Shown piece after piece: positions 1 through 12,548 of a stretch of DNA of 64,000 nt; position 1 is the first letter of the stretch, and each line of letters starts with the position of its first letter. The translations under genes were made by a program, and so were the position numbers. Under the pieces are notes generated by a model that was not told the origin of the DNA, made no database searches, and worked only from the letters and a program-made list of their open reading frames with translations. This DNA comes from Adenophora triphylla var. japonica (lineage: Eukaryota; Streptophyta; Magnoliopsida; Asterales; Campanulaceae): contig JAFEMH010002556.1 in the NCBI GenBank assembly GCA_022495995.1, positions 267,618 to 331,617 of the forward strand, in the 5' to 3' direction.

Positions 1-2001
1 TTTCAAAACCAAGGGCGGATTCGGGTTCCTGGCGGCGAGGGGATCATTTAGAGCTACTCAAATAATTATTTTATTTTTCATCATTCAAGTAAGTTACTAT
101 GGATTCTTGTCAAAACCTGTTAATTCTTTGATATTGTTGTTATTGATGTTGATAAATAAGTTTTTATTTAAAAGGAAACACTTTTGGAGTGGTAAGAATG
201 GTGGTGAAATGGAGAAATTGAGATGGCTATGAAATGGGTGTTGTGATAGTAAGTAAATGGGTTGTTCTTCATGCTTAGTGTTCGTGATTTGGAAGTAAAT
301 CATTGCATGGAAGTTTTGGTACAAAGTTGGTACCAATATGATGTTTAATGGTGTTGAATTAGTTTAGATGGTGTATGAAATGGTGGGGTTTGGTATTGGT
401 TGTTGTTTGGTACTGAATTGAACCCCTTAAAACAGAGTAAAGCTTGGTGGTTGTTAAATTGGTGCAATTGTTGAAGTGGTACAAATTATGTTCTGATTTC
501 TAAACAGGGAGCACGAGTCGTGCCCCTGAGCACGACTGAGGCACGAGTCGTCCCCTGAATTTGCACTAAGTCGTGCCTTGTGGGGACGCCAGAATCTGTG
601 TGGGTGTAAAAGGGGCACGAGTCGTGCCCTGGGGCACGAGTCGTGCCCTCCTCTGCAGAAATTGAAGCTGTTTCCAAGGCTTGGAAACCTATTCAACCAA
701 GAACCAACTTGAAAACTCTTTAACTTAGATTAAATTAGAACCTTTTAGCTACACAATGATACCTTAGTTGATCAAAACGGAATAGGGGAAGTATTTGAAA
801 TATTGTCATGAAATTGCTTCGTAACATTGATTTACTCCTTAGCCAAAGTAACTTCAACTTGGTAAATGGTACTTGGACCTTTATAGAGGTTATATATTAA
901 CGCATATTGACTATGTAGGAATAGTTTGTGATACCTTCCTACTTTATTTGAGTTCATATGCATTGATATTATCGTTCATAGTGCATGAAGTGAATGTTGC
1001 ACTCTAGTATTGATTAAACATGAGTGTTGTTTTACCATGTTGTTATAATATCATCCCTTTGGTGGATTTTAATTCAAGTATCTATTATGTGCTTGAACTT
1101 GTGATAATCAGCTGATGACTAGGGGTATAACGGAATACGATCAATTATGGAAAGTGTGACCTAATGTGATCGGATTATGTTATACCTGTGACTGTCCCCT
1201 TCTGTGGCCACAGATTGGGGTTATAGCATCTGTATTGAGCCAAAAGCCTTACAGAGTTGCTACTATCTTATATGGTTCCCTGAAAATGGGTCTTATAAGA
1301 TGTGAATATGCCTAAGCAGTTCACAAGAGAGGAGTTATTATAATAGCTCTCTCCGTTATATGTTATTGGTTGTGATGTAAAGGTATCCTCCAATCTTGTA
1401 CGACTTATTGGTCAGACGGAAAAAGGTAAACCAAGGTAACGGAATGTGTTTACGGTTTTCCAATGTGTTATATGCACCTTATATGTGTTGCATTTACTTG
1501 GCATGTTGTGCCTTCATAATAGCTTATTGAGATTTATTCTCACCCTTCCCCCTTTAATGTTTTAGATCGGACTGAGACAGGCGGACCAGGCCAGTGAGTT
1601 TGGGGTGGAGTTTGTGCTAGTATTTTGGTTGTCGGGTATGTTGGGAATTAGATGGTTTGTATTTTGGTTAATACTCCTTGTTTGGAGTTGTTAATGAAAC
1701 AAGTTATGTAAATTTGTAAGTTATGACTTAAACTTTTGTAAATATGGAAACTAAGTAAGTAGTTGTTTAAATTAGTAGTAGATGGAACTTTTTTAAAGGT
1801 TTTTAATTAAGTGGTTTGAAGTTTGTTAAGTAATTAACCCTTTTCCTCCAAGTGGAGATGTCCCCAAGTTAGAGTTTGGATGTTAAGTTTAGAGTTAGTT
1901 CTTTTCAAGTCAAGTATAAATATTTTGAAAAAGTTCAGGTGGTATTTTGTAGTTTGGCTCAAAGGCTCGGGACACGTGTTAGGTTCCGGGTCGGGTGCCC
2001 A
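1..2001 (+). repeat. 5' LTR (3' part only) of gypsy element
   Basis: Matches 7079-9060 almost base for base. It ends GGGTGCCCA at 2001, just before the primer site. It carries one more 19-bp minisatellite unit than the right LTR (about 613-650). Confidence 0.95.
509..650. repeat. Palindromic minisatellite inside the LTR
   Basis: Several copies of a near-perfect palindrome, GGCACGAGTCGTGCC, at about 510, 540, 613 and 632, with a diverged copy at about 574. The 3' LTR has the same cluster at about 7586-7705 with one unit fewer. Each unit can fold into a short hairpin. Confidence 0.85.
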
Positions 2002-2005
2002 CGGT

Positions 2006-2017
2006 TGGTATCAGAGC
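2006..2017 (+). other. Primer-binding site, initiator tRNA-Met type
   Basis: TGGTATCAGAGC lies four bases after the end of the 5' LTR. It is complementary to the 3' end of plant initiator tRNA-Met, the usual primer for this group. Confidence 0.95.
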
Positions 2018-2104
2018 CTCGTCTAGAGGTCAAGGATAGATGTCTAGTTTAAGGGGGAGTGTGTGATAACTGACGCCGAGTGTTTGATGCAGGTGTTAGT
2101 TATA

Positions 2105-3160
2105 ATGGCTGGAAATGAAGATGATCAACATAGAGCACAAGGGAATGTCGGTAATGAAGGGGGTAATGGTAATCCGAACGCCGAGATGATGGATATGTTC
2201 AGAATCTTCTTACAGAATATGGCTAACCAAGGAAGAGCTCAACAACAGCCTGAAGGGAGGCAAGGGCACAAACTTGAGAAGTTTGTGAAGATGAATCCTC
2301 CTAGTTTCAATGGTGATCCTGATCCGATGAAGGCGGAAAGGTGGTTAGAATCAATGAACAAAATTTTTGCGGCGATGGAGAGCCCGAACGACGAAAAGGT
2401 TAGATGTGCGGTCTTCAAGTTAGAAGGGGCGGCAGAGCATTAGTGGAATATCGTTCAAGATAGTTGGGATAGAGATCATACACCGAGAACCTGGGAGAAT
2501 TTCACGCGTAAGTTTCGGGACCACTTCATTCCAATGGTGACAAGAGATCGAAAGGAGGCTGAATTCCTTAGATTGGAGCAAGGGACTTTTACGGTAGCTC
2601 AGTACTCGGCCAATTCACGGAGTTGGATCGTTATTGTCCACACTTGGTGCCTGATGAAGAGAGACGGGTATACAGATTTGTAAAAGGATTGAGGTTGGAG
2701 TTTCGTAAGCAACTGTTGACGCATGACTTTAATGATTTTCAAGCAGCGGTGAACCGAGCTTATAGAATAGAGAATGATATCAAAGAGCACAAAGTCAAGT
2801 TGGAAGGTGGAAGTGGAAGCAAGCAACGGTTCCAAGGGCAAAGTTTGGGTCAGAATAGGGGGCCATCAAGATTTCAAAATCCGGGTGTAGCAAGAGGCGG
2901 AAGTGTAGTGACTCCAGTGGCTCGTACTCCTTCAAGACAGTCCGGGACGGTTTGTGGTTTTTGTAAGAAGCCGGGTCATTCAGAAGAGAGATGCTGGAGC
3001 AAATTGGGGAAGTGTCTAGAATGTGGGGGAGATGGTCATTTTAGAAGAAACAGTCCCAAGTTGCGAGGGCAAGCTTCAGGTAGTGGACAAGGCGGACCAC
3101 GAGGTGGAATCAAGAGAGATAATGAAGGAAAGCCTAAGGATAATGTTCAAGGTCGAGTCT
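2105..3160 (+). pseudogene. gag: gag of the gypsy element, disabled
   Basis: Gag would form the virus-like particle and bind the element RNA. The likely start is ATG 2105; an upstream in-frame start from 2063 is less convincing. The frame stops at TAG 2441-2443. Homologous-looking coding continues past this stop in the same frame to about 2612, where a one-base loss in an A-run moves it into the frame that is open from 2623. Two zinc knuckles follow: the first is complete ([14 protein letters not shown], about 2953-2994). The second keeps C, C and H but has Ser where the last Cys should be (about 3013-3054), so it is probably non-functional. Nonsense, frameshift and a lost Cys together make it a pseudogene. 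Confidence 0.9.
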
Positions 3161-6100
3161 TTGCCCTAGGAAAAGGGGAGGTTGATCCTAATGAAGTCAT
3201 TAGAGGTATTGTCCCTGTCTCAGGAGTCAAGGCCCGCATCCTTATAGATCCCGGGTCTTCCCATTTTTTTGTTGCATCGCATTTTGCTTTTGCATTGCAT
3301 AAATTACCTGATTATATGCCGTATGTGCTTGAGGTGTCAACTCCTATGGGAGAGTGCCTCACTTCTTCTGTGATATATAATGGTTGTGATGTGGTTATGT
3401 GTGGGCACGTGTTGCCGGCGGATTTAGTAGAGTTACAAATCCGGGATTTTGATGTTATACTTGGTATGGGTTGGTTGAGTCGTTACCATGCCATGGTTGA
3501 TTGTCGTAGGAAGAAGGTCTTATTTGATATCCCTGATATGCCTTCTTTTTTGTTTGATGCCGACAAGTCTATGTTTGGTATTCATGTCATTTCGGCTATA
3601 AAGGCTAGAAAATTGCTTTCAAAGGGGTGTGCGGGGTATTTAGCTTATGTGGTAGATCCCAATAAGAAGTTCCCTGAGTTATGTGATGTTCCCGTAGTAA
3701 ATGAATATGGTGATGTATTTTCTACCGAGTACTCTATGCCTCCTGATCGTGAGGTAGAGTTTTGCATTGATTTAGTGCCCGGTACCACACCTATTTCTAA
3801 AGCGCCTTATAGAATGGCTCCTGCTGAATTAAAAGAGTTGAAGACTCAGTTACAAGAGTTGTTAGATCGGGGGTTTATCCGCCCTAGTGTGTCCCTATGG
3901 GGGGCTCCTGTTTTATTTGTCCGTAAGAAGGATGGTACTCTGAGATTGTGTATTGATTACCGTCTTTTGAATCAAGCCACTATAAAGAACAAGTATCCTC
4001 TTCCGCATATTGATGATATGTTCGATCAGCTTCAAGGTTCCGCTATTTACTCAAAGCTTGATTTGAGGAGCGGATACCATCAGTTGAAGATTAGACCCGA
4101 CGACATCTCTAAAACAGCTTTCAGGACGAGATATGTTCATTATGAGTTCGTAGTTATGCCTTTTGGGTTGACTAACGCTCCGGCCGTATTTATGGATATG
4201 ATGAATCGTATCTTCAAGTCATACCTTGATAGCTTCGTCGTGGTGTTCATTGATGATATTCTTGTCTATTCTAAGTCCCGGGAGGAACATGAGACTCATT
4301 TGAGGATTGTTCTTTCTCTTCTCCGGGAAAAGCAATTGTTTGCCAAGTTTAGTAAGTGTGAGTTCTGGCTCGAGCAGATATCTTTCTTGGGGCATGTTGT
4401 TTCCAGTTCGGGAATATCTGTTGATCCTTCCAAAATTGAAGCCGTTGTCAGTTGGAAGCAACCTTCAACGGTGACAGAGGTTCGTAGTTTTCTGGGGTTA
4501 GCGGGGTACTACAGAAGATTCATTGAGGGGTTTTCTCGTATTGCAACTCCGTTGACTCGTTTGACTCGGAAAGATGTACCGTTTGTGTGGGATGCCAAGT
4601 GTGAAGCTAGCTTTGAAGAGCTGAAGAAAAGGTTGACAACAGCTTCTGTTCTTACCCTTCCCAACGGTTGCGAGAATTTTGTGATTTTTAGTGATGCCTC
4701 AAAGGAGGGCTTGGGATGTGTGTTGATGCAAGATGGGAAAGTAGTTGCTTATGCTTCTCGGAAGTTATCACCGGCTGAACAGAATTATCCTACAAATGAC
4801 ATGGAGTTACCTGCGATTATTTTTGCATTGCACAAATGGAAGCATTATCTATATGGAGTGATATTTGAGATCTTCACGGACCACAAAAGCTTGAAATATT
4901 TATTTACACAAAAGGAGTTGAACAATAGACAAAGAAGATGGTTAGAGTTTTTGAAGGACTTCGATTGTGTTATTTCATATCATCCGGGGAAGGCCAATGT
5001 TGTGGCAGATGCGATTAGCCGAAAAGCTTACTTATCAACCTTGAGTTCTCGGGAGTCAAGACATGAATTGATTTTTGCGAATGTCCGAGCCATTCCAACT
5101 TTGTACGGGGATTTGATGGAAGCTCAATCTCTTGATCCGGAATTGAAGAAAATTTTGGGACAAGTTCAAGATGGTAAAACCGGGGATTTTTCTTTGAATA
5201 GAGATGGACTCCTTACTTTCCGAGATCGTATTTGTGTTCCTTCATCACCGGAGATTAAGAGACGTGTTCTAGAGGATGGTCATAAGTCTAAGTTCGCTGT
5301 TCATCCGGGTAGCACGAAGATGTACCAAGATTTGAAACGAGGATATTGGTGGAATGGGATGAAAAGAGAAATAGCAAATTTTGTATCTAAGTGTCTAACC
5401 TGTCAACAAGTAAAAGCGTAACATCAAAGACCAGCGGGATTACTTCAACCATTAGAGATTCCGGAGTGGAAATGGGAAGGGATTTCAATGGATTTTGTAA
5501 CAGGTTTGCCTCTTACCGTGAAGAAGATGGATGCCATTTGGGTTATAGTGGATTGATTGACGAAATCGGCTCACTTTCTTCCCGTATCAACTAAATTTTC
5601 GATGGAGAGACTAGCTAAATTGTATATGAGAGAGATTGTTAGACTCCATGGAGTTCCTGTTAGCATAGTATCCGATAGAGACCCGAGGTTCACTTCTAGA
5701 TTCTGGAGGGCATTGCACGAAGCTTTGGGTTCTAAGTTATGTTTCAGCACGGCATTTCATCCTCAGACAGATGGACAGTCAGAACGCACTATTCAGATTC
5801 TAGAGGATATGCTTAGAGCGTGTGTGATGGATTTTCAATTATCTTGGGAAGATCATTTGCCGTTAGTTGAGTTCGCCTACAACAATAGTTATCAATCTAG
5901 TATCGAGATGGCTCCTTATGAAGCGTTGTATGGTAGAAGATGTCGATCTCCTATATGTTGGAATGAAGTGGGTGAAGCTAGACTTTGGGGTCCAGATTCA
6001 GTTAGGGATTCAACGGAGAAAATCAAAGTGATTCGAGATAGGTTGAAGACGGCACAGAGTAGGCAGAAGAGCTACGCCGACAACCGAAGATGAGATTTAT

Positions 6101-6579
6101 CCTTCCAGGTTGGTGACTTGGTCTTCTTGAATATTTCTCCGAGGACCGGGATCAAAAGGTTTGGGAATAAAGGAAAATTAGCTCCAAGGTTCGTGGGACC
6201 GTTTGAGATCATAGAGAAGATTGGGGAACTAGCTTACCGATTGGCGTTGCCCCCATCTTTCTCTTTGCTTCACGATGTATTTCATGTGTCTATGCTTAGA
6301 AAATATTGTCATGATCCTTCTCACATATTGAGTTCACCTCCCGAAGAGATTCAAGCCGACATGTCTTATGTAGAAGAGCCTTTGAGAATTTTAGAATTCC
6401 AAGTGAAAGAATTGAGAACTAAGAGTATTCCGATAGTGAAGGTGCTTTGGAGAAATCATACTATTGAAGAGGCTACGTTGGAGTTAGAGTCGGAGATGAG
6501 GGAGAAGTATCCTTCTCTATTTGAGAGTACAAGTAATTTACTTAAAATTCGGGACGAATTTTTCTTTAAGGGGGAGTGA
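3161..6579 (+). pseudogene. pol: pol of the gypsy element: protease, RT, RNase H, integrase, chromodomain-like tail
   Basis: One reading frame runs from 2623 to 6579 with three in-frame stops: TAA 5419, TGA 5554 and TGA 6091. Domains in order: aspartic protease with LIDPGSSH (about 3241); RT with [13 protein letters not shown] (Asp at about 4060) and FIDD catalytic box (about 4247); RNase H with FSDASKEG, an ELPAI glutamate and FTDHKSL; integrase HHCC zinc region with CLTC (about 5392); integrase core with SDRDPRFTS and HPQTDGQSERT; and a C-terminal part (GPFEI, then EEPLRILEFQVKEL) like a degenerate chromodomain. The stops fall in the integrase half; RT and RNase H look complete. Two stops fit CGA to TGA, as expected from methyl-C deamination. 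No intact polyprotein can be made. Confidence 0.93.
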
Positions 6580-6580
6580 G
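6566..6580 (+). other. Polypurine tract of gypsy element
   Basis: TTAAGGGGGAGTGAG directly precedes the 3' LTR start (TGTGATGACC). This is the expected second-strand priming site. Confidence 0.9.
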
Positions 6581-9060
6581 TGTGATGACCCCGATATTAG
6601 GCACTATTTAATTACTCGTTGAGCACGTTGGGTTCGGGTAGTGGTATTTCATTTTGTGCATTTTATGATTTTTATTTGACTTTATATGATTATTCATATG
6701 TTTGTTTGGATTAAGTAAGTTAGATTGGGCATTAACTAACTTATGTGAAAATGGGATGGAAATGAATTAAATTTATTGATAAAAGGGTCTAAAGGGAATA
6801 AAAATGAAGGTGTAGGGAAATTTTAATTGTTGGAAATATTAAATAAAATGCTTTTATGTTTTGAGGTGCTTAATTGTAAAAGAGGATAGTGGAGGTGTTA
6901 ATGGTATTGATTTAAGTTATAGAGGAGCTTTACTTAAAATCCTTCTATACTTATCCTTGGCAATTAGATAATGAAGTCATTACCTTCTTCATCAGTATGA
7001 TACTTCTTAGGAAATCCATGGAGAACCAAACCCTAACACCATCTTCCTAAAATCCTACACACTTTAATACTTCTCCGTTTTCAAAACCAAGGGCGGATTC
7101 GGGTTCCTGGCGGCGAGGGGATCATTTAGAGCTACTCAAATAATTATTTTATTTTTCATCATTCAAGTAAGTTATTATGGATTCTTGTCAAAACCTGTTA
7201 ATTCTTTGATATTGTTGTTATTGATGTTGATAAATAAGTTTTTATTTAAAAGGAAACACTTTTGGAGTGGTAAGAATGGTGGTGAAATGGAGAAATTGAG
7301 ATGGCTATGAAATGGGTGCTGTGATAGTAAGTAAATGGGTTGTTCTTCATGCTTAGTGTTCGTGATTTGGAAGTAAATCATTGCATGGAAGTTTCGGTAC
7401 AAAGTTGGTACCAATATGATGTTTAATGGGGTTGAATTAGTTTAGATGGTGTATGAAATGGTGGGGTTTGGTATTGGTTGTTGTTTGGTACTGAATTGAA
7501 CCCCTTAAAACAGAGTAAAGCTTGGTGGTTGTTAAATTGGTGCAATTGTTGAAGTGGTACAAATTCTGTTCTGATTTCTGAACAGGGAGCACGAGTCGTG
7601 CCCCTGAGCACGACTGAGGCACGAGTCGTCCCCTGAATTTGCACTAAGTCGTGCCTTGTGGGGACGCCAGAATCTGTGTGGGTGTAAAAGGGGCACGAGT
7701 CGTGCCCTCCTCTGCAGAAATTGAAGCTGTTTCCAAGGCTTGGAAACCTATTCAACCAAGAACCAACTTGAAAATTCTTTAACTTAGATTAAAGTAGAAC
7801 CTTTTAGCTACACAATGATACCTTAGTTGATCAAAATGGAATAGGGAAAGTATTTGAAATATTGTCATGAAATTGCTTCGTAACATTGATTTATTCCTTA
7901 GCCAAAGTAACTTCAACTTGGTAAATGGTACTTGGACCTTTATAGAGGTTATATATTAACACATATTGACTATGTAGGAATAGTTTGTGATACCTTCCTA
8001 CTTTATTTGAGTTCATATGCATTGATATTATCGTTCATAGTGCATGAAGTGAATGTTGCACTCTAGTATTGATTAAACATGAGTATTGTTTTACCATGTT
8101 GTTATAATATCATCCCTTTGGTGGATTTTAATTCAAGTATCTATTATGTGCTTGAACTTGTGATAATCAGCTGATGACTAGGGGTATAACGGAATACGAT
8201 CAATTATGGAAAGTGTGACCTAATGTGATCGGATTACGTTATACCTGTGACTGTCCCTTTCTGTGGCCACAGATTAGGGTTATTGCATCTGTATTGAGCC
8301 AAAAGCCTTACAGAGTTGCTACTATCTTATATGGTTCCCTGAAAACGGGTCTTATAAGATGTGAATATGCCTAAGCAGTTCACAAGAGAGGAGTTATTAT
8401 AATAGCTCTCTCCGTTATATGTTATTGGTTGTGATGTAAAGGTATCCTCCAATCTTGTACGACTTATTGGTCAGACGGAAAAAGGTAAACCAAGGTAACG
8501 GAATGTGTTTACGGTTTTCCAATGTGTTGTATGCACCTTATATGTGTTGCATTTACTTGGCATGTTGTGCATTCATAATAGCTTATTGAGATTTATTCTC
8601 ACCCTTCTCCCTTTAATGTTTTAGATCGGACTGAGACAGGCGGACCAGGCCAGTGAGTTCGGGGCGGAGTTTGTGCTAGTATTTTGGTTGTCGGGTATGT
8701 TGGGAATTAGATGGTTTGTATTTTGGTTAATACTCCTTGTTTGGAGTTGTTAATGAAACAAGTTATGTAAATTTGTAAGTTATGACTTAAACTTTTGTAA
8801 ATATGGAAACTAAGTAAGTAGTTGTTTAAATTAGTAGTAGATGGAACTTTTGTAAAGGTTTGTAATTAAGTGGTTTGATGTTTGTTAAGTAATTAACCCT
8901 TTTCCTCCAAGTGGAGATGTCCCCAAGTTAGAGTTTGGATGTTAAGTTTAGTGTTAGTTCTTTTCAAGTCAAGTATAAATATTTTGAAAAAGTTCAGGTG
9001 GTATTTTGTAGTTTGGCTCTAAGGCTCGGGACACGTGTTAGGTTCCGAGTCGGGTGCCCA
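6581..9060 (+). repeat. 3' LTR of gypsy element (2480 bp)
   Basis: Begins TGTGATGACC and ends GGGTGCCCA. The part 7079-9060 matches 1-2001. It is followed by CACCT, a candidate target duplication whose partner lies outside the window. Confidence 0.95.
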
Positions 9061-9309
9061 CACCTTAACTTTTCCAACAAAACCTAACTTTTCTAACAAA
9101 GCAAGGGTAAGTTGGGGATTGCTATTTGGAGTTAAACAAGGGAAAGAATCTCACAAAAGGTAAAAATCCGAAATGGGTAAGCTGTAAATAACAGCTACTT
9201 GAGTATTTGAAAAATATATTCCTTTTGTCCAAAGCCTGCATCAGCATTTAATGAACAGTGCACGCTGACAGAACCATCCGCGCGGATGCTTTTGAAATTT
9301 CCAGTGGCC

Positions 9310-9317
9310 TATAAATA
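9310..9317 (+). promoter_or_regulatory. TATA box of the LTR remnant
   Basis: TATAAATA followed by GAGCCCCTCAGTC and then a CAACAACAACA stretch, typical of a plant transcription start and leader. It would drive + strand transcription of the remnant. Confidence 0.5.
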
Positions 9318-10618
9318 GAGCCCCTCAGTCTCATTTTCAACAACAACAATTAACTCACAACAGCATTCTGGCGAAAATATTATAGAAAACAGTGGGAATT
9401 CCTTGAATTGCCACCTTTTTCTTAATCATTTTCCCAAACCTCACTCACTAAACACTCTCAAAACATCTCCTAAACACATAAGCTCAAGCTTAAATCAACA
9501 CTAAAGAGGAGGATTAGAGAGAAAACATAGAGGACTTAAGTGTTATCTACTTGTTTTCTCTTTGACCGACTCTATTAACAAACACTAAACACATTCAAGC
9601 CTTGAATCCATTCAAACACAAACACAAACACAAGAAGATAGGGTTAAACCATCATTGGTAAACCCTCCTTGTTTAAACCCTAAAACTCTCTTTTAATTTC
9701 TTGTTCATCTTGTTCAATTTACATCTTTACTTTACTTGTCTAGTTAATCTTGTTTTTTCTTACTTTAATCTACTTTATGTCTAGTTTAACTTAAGTTTTG
9801 ACCTAATATGGTCATTTTGGAGTTCATCTCCATGAATGACCATCTCAAATGGTCCACTACTTAAATTTCTAGTTAATTTTTCTCTTTAATTTCATCTTTA
9901 CAAAATCCCCCTTCCCATTTGTAAAGGACATGTTTTAAACCCCATAAATCCCCCAAGGATGACTTGATATGATAATCAATTGACAAAAAGTAGTGGAATC
10001 AAGTATAGGGATGAAAATGGGGTGAACATAGACGCAAATCCCCCAAAAAATCACATTTTCCTTCTTGAGAATGTTGTTGTCCAGTAGCATTTCTCTAAGA
10101 CCTCTGTCCATTGTCTAATTTTTTGGACACAGTAAACTTGGAATTTGGTGTTGACTACAAAATACTTTTTATATCCAACATCCATAGGATTCCATACATA
10201 TTTTTACTTTATTTTTTACGTGAGTCTAACTGTCTTTTCCAAATTATTTTCCAAAGGTCAGTTTAGCAGTCTCTGGAAATCCAGATTTCACATCTGTGAT
10301 TTCCAGAGGGTTTTGGTCCATCAAAATCATCTCCAATTATAAAAATATTTTGCAATAACCTTATTTAAGATGTTTTGAACAACTTTTATTCTCTGTATTT
10401 CCACAGATTTTGAATTTTTAAAACTCTTAAATCCATTTTAAAATCAAGTGTCCACTGTCTTTTTCATTCTGGCAGAATTGACTTTTAACTTCAAGGAGTC
10501 TTTTGAGTACCAAAACTCAACCCTAAAATCATACCAAAAATCATGGGACTTGTTTAATGTCTTACAAAGAGTTCTCAATTTTTAGTTTTCTCAGTTTACA
10601 TTTATTTTAACCAAAGAA

Positions 10619-10637
10619 ACACACACACACACACACA
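10619..10637. repeat. (AC)n microsatellite
   Basis: About nine AC dinucleotides in a row within the LTR-like remnant. Confidence 0.9.
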
Positions 10638-10782
10638 AAAATTGTTTCAAATTAGGAAGACTCGTTTTACGAGGCATTCCGAGTGAACCCTAACGTTCTT
10701 CCCGGAACGTAACGTGACCTCCGAACTCGAATCTCTAATTTTGGGCATTTTTCAAAGTTTTGGCCCTAAACTAAAAACAGTG

Positions 10783-10793
10783 TGGTGACTCCG
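10783..10793 (+). other. Primer-binding-site-like motif (tRNA-Arg type)
   Basis: TGGTGACTCCG differs by one base from TGGCGACTCCG, the start of the tRNA-Arg primer site known from Ogre-type elements. It follows a sequence ending AAAACA, a plausible LTR end. The match breaks off after 11 bases. Confidence 0.4.
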
Positions 10794-10840
10794 TTTGATT
10801 TTTCAAAAAAAATGAAAATCGGGTACATCACAATGGCACA

Positions 10841-11262
10841 TGATTTTAATTCTGTCAAAAAATTAACAATTTGTTAGTTTTTATGCCAATTTGCAACAAA
10901 ATGTCAATGTTAGGAATTGACTTCCAACTTTTTCAATATTGGGTACCAAATTGCAAAACTGGTACAAACATAGGTAACCGAATTGCAATTTGCCCTTTAA
11001 AATTTAGCAATTCAATGATTTCAGGGCTAAATATTCATAACTTAATTTACAGTATTTTTGTAAAGTTTGGTAAGGAACAAGAATATTTCTATTTGATCAA
11101 CATCCTAATCCTAGTCTATTACATAAATCCCGAATCTATTACTCTTTCCGTCCCTAAATTAATGTCGAAAAACGTTTCAAGTTCGCTCTCATCGCATCAT
11201 TTAAGAGTCTCCCATAAACGTCACAAACATTCCCTGTGGAGCACAATAACTCAAATTATCTA
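10841..11262. other. Non-coding stretch, nothing recognised
   Basis: AT-rich sequence. A 147-codon + strand frame crosses it but has no recognisable domain and runs into the Stowaway MITE at 11263, so I do not call it a gene. Confidence 0.6.
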
Positions 11263-11555
11263 CTCCCTCCGTCCCGCCCGAAGAGGCACAAAACCAATCT
11301 CGCACGCAAATTAAATTAAGGAAAATAATGTAGTAAAGAGAAAAAGTTTAAATGTTGTGAGTATGAAAAATTAAATAGGAGAGAGAATGAGTGGGAGGAA
11401 TAGTTAGGAGAGAGAATGTTGTGAGTGTAAAAGTAAAGTAGGAGAGAGAATGAGTGGGTGGAATAGTAATAAAAACTTTCCTTTTTGGGAAAGTGTCTTT
11501 TTAAATGGGACACCCAAAAAGGAAATTTGCACCTTTTCGAACGGGACGAAGGGAG
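11263..11555. mobile_element. Stowaway-type MITE (Tc1/mariner)
   Basis: Starts CTCCCTCCGTCCC, ends GGGACGAAGGGAG, and is flanked by TA on both sides (11261-11262 and 11556-11557). The 293-bp length, inverted ends and TA duplication define a Stowaway. The interior carries the purine-rich GGAGAGAGAATGAGTG motif that recurs in the other MITEs of this window. Confidence 0.92.
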
Positions 11556-11557
11556 TA

Positions 11558-12235
11558 CTTGCTCCCTATCAAAATCGAACATGAGAAGTCCCCGGGACAC
11601 ATTCAAGTGGTAAAGGAAGGAGCATAACTCACAGATTAATTAGTACTCAAACCGAAATTATTTGCATATGGATAACTCACAGACCCTCCAAATGTTATGG
11701 TGCCGGAGAAATGTAAAATCTTTAATGAACTTTTTCTTTTCCTTTTTTCAGCAATAAATTTTTCTTAATTTATAATATAATTTTTTATCATTAAGATGAA
11801 AATATTAAAACTAAATTTGATTATATTTTCTAATTTTTGTATGAATTAAAATAAGATAAATCTAGTTATATAAACAATTAATTGAATTACAGACTATAAT
11901 AACTAAAAAAATACAAAAAGGTGAAAATTTTAATGAATATAGAGGAATTGTAAGAGTTCCAAATAAATGTTATATTAATTATGATGTAATTTTTTAAAAT
12001 ATATTTAATATCTTACATTTATCATGCCATATTTTTATATATTTAATATTATAAAACAAAAATAAAAGTGATTGATTTGATTAATATCTTTATGAATTTA
12101 TTTTTGGCCCCATGTGATAATAATTTATGGATTCGCCTGATAAAGTATTGCTTCATCGGTCTCAAATTGAATATTCTTTTTTGTCATAAAATGAATGATT
12201 GTTTAAACTTTAACTTATCAAAGAACTTAAATTCT
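11558..12235. other. AT-rich spacer, nothing recognised
   Basis: Low-complexity AT-rich DNA between the Stowaway MITE and the Pack-MULE target duplication. No convincing open frame or repeat structure. Confidence 0.6.
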
Positions 12236-12244
12236 CTTGTTATC
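12236..12244. repeat. Left target-site duplication of Pack-MULE
   Basis: CTTGTTATC, identical to 23680-23688. Nine bases is the length made by Mutator-type transposases. Confidence 0.88.
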
Positions 12245-12300
12245 GTCAAAAACTTGTAAAAAACGCATTTTTTTAGCTTAACAAAAAACGTGTTTTTAGA
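12245..12300 (+). repeat. Left inverted terminal region of Pack-MULE
   Basis: CTTGTAAAAAACGCATTTTT followed by AACAAAAAACGTGTTTTT matches the reverse complement of 23622-23679, with small differences between the two blocks. Confidence 0.8.
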
Positions 12301-12548
12301 ACACGTCGACTCTTCCGCCTTGCTCGCGGCGCCCAACTCCCGTTCATCCCCAAATTCAAACCCCAAATCAAACAATCAAAATCGAAATAGTAAAATCAAG
12401 AAATTCATAACCTTCCATCAAGAAGGGAGCTCAATCCAACCCCAATGAAACAAGCTTAATTAAACACAATAAATTCCAAGAGATCGAACAATATAACTTG
12501 CTGATTGACTAGCATTGAAGAGTTACCGTAAAACCCAGAAATTGTTGA

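Larger units (their letters stand above)
1..9060 (+). mobile_element. Ty3/gypsy LTR retrotransposon, Tekay/Del-like, 5' LTR truncated by window
   Basis: Two long direct repeats (1-2001 and 6581-9060) flank a primer site, gag, protease, RT, RNase H, integrase and a polypurine tract, all on the + strand. The order RT-RNase H-integrase makes it Ty3/gypsy. The degenerate chromodomain-like C-terminus and LTRs of about 2.5 kb fit the Tekay/Del chromovirus lineage. Position 1 aligns with 7079 in the right LTR, so about 500 bp of the left LTR lie outside the window and the left target duplication cannot be checked. I count roughly 29 substitutions and one 19-bp indel over about 1.98 kb of LTR, near 1.5% divergence. 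All reading frames are broken, so the element is non-autonomous. Confidence 0.95.
9061..10840 (+). mobile_element. LTR and leader remnant of a second gypsy element (Tat/Ogre-like)
   Basis: The segment has a promoter-like start (TATA box at 9310), then long non-coding sequence without an open frame, then a primer-site-like motif at 10783. This layout resembles an LTR (U3, R, U5) followed by the first bases of an internal region. No gag or pol is found after it, so it is a solo or truncated remnant, cut on the left by the gypsy element. Assignment to Tat/Ogre rests only on the primer-site match. It could instead be unrelated non-coding sequence. Confidence 0.45.

Noticed and set aside
10871..11314. 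147-codon + strand frame
   Set aside because: It ends inside a Stowaway MITE, lacks any domain and has AT-driven composition.
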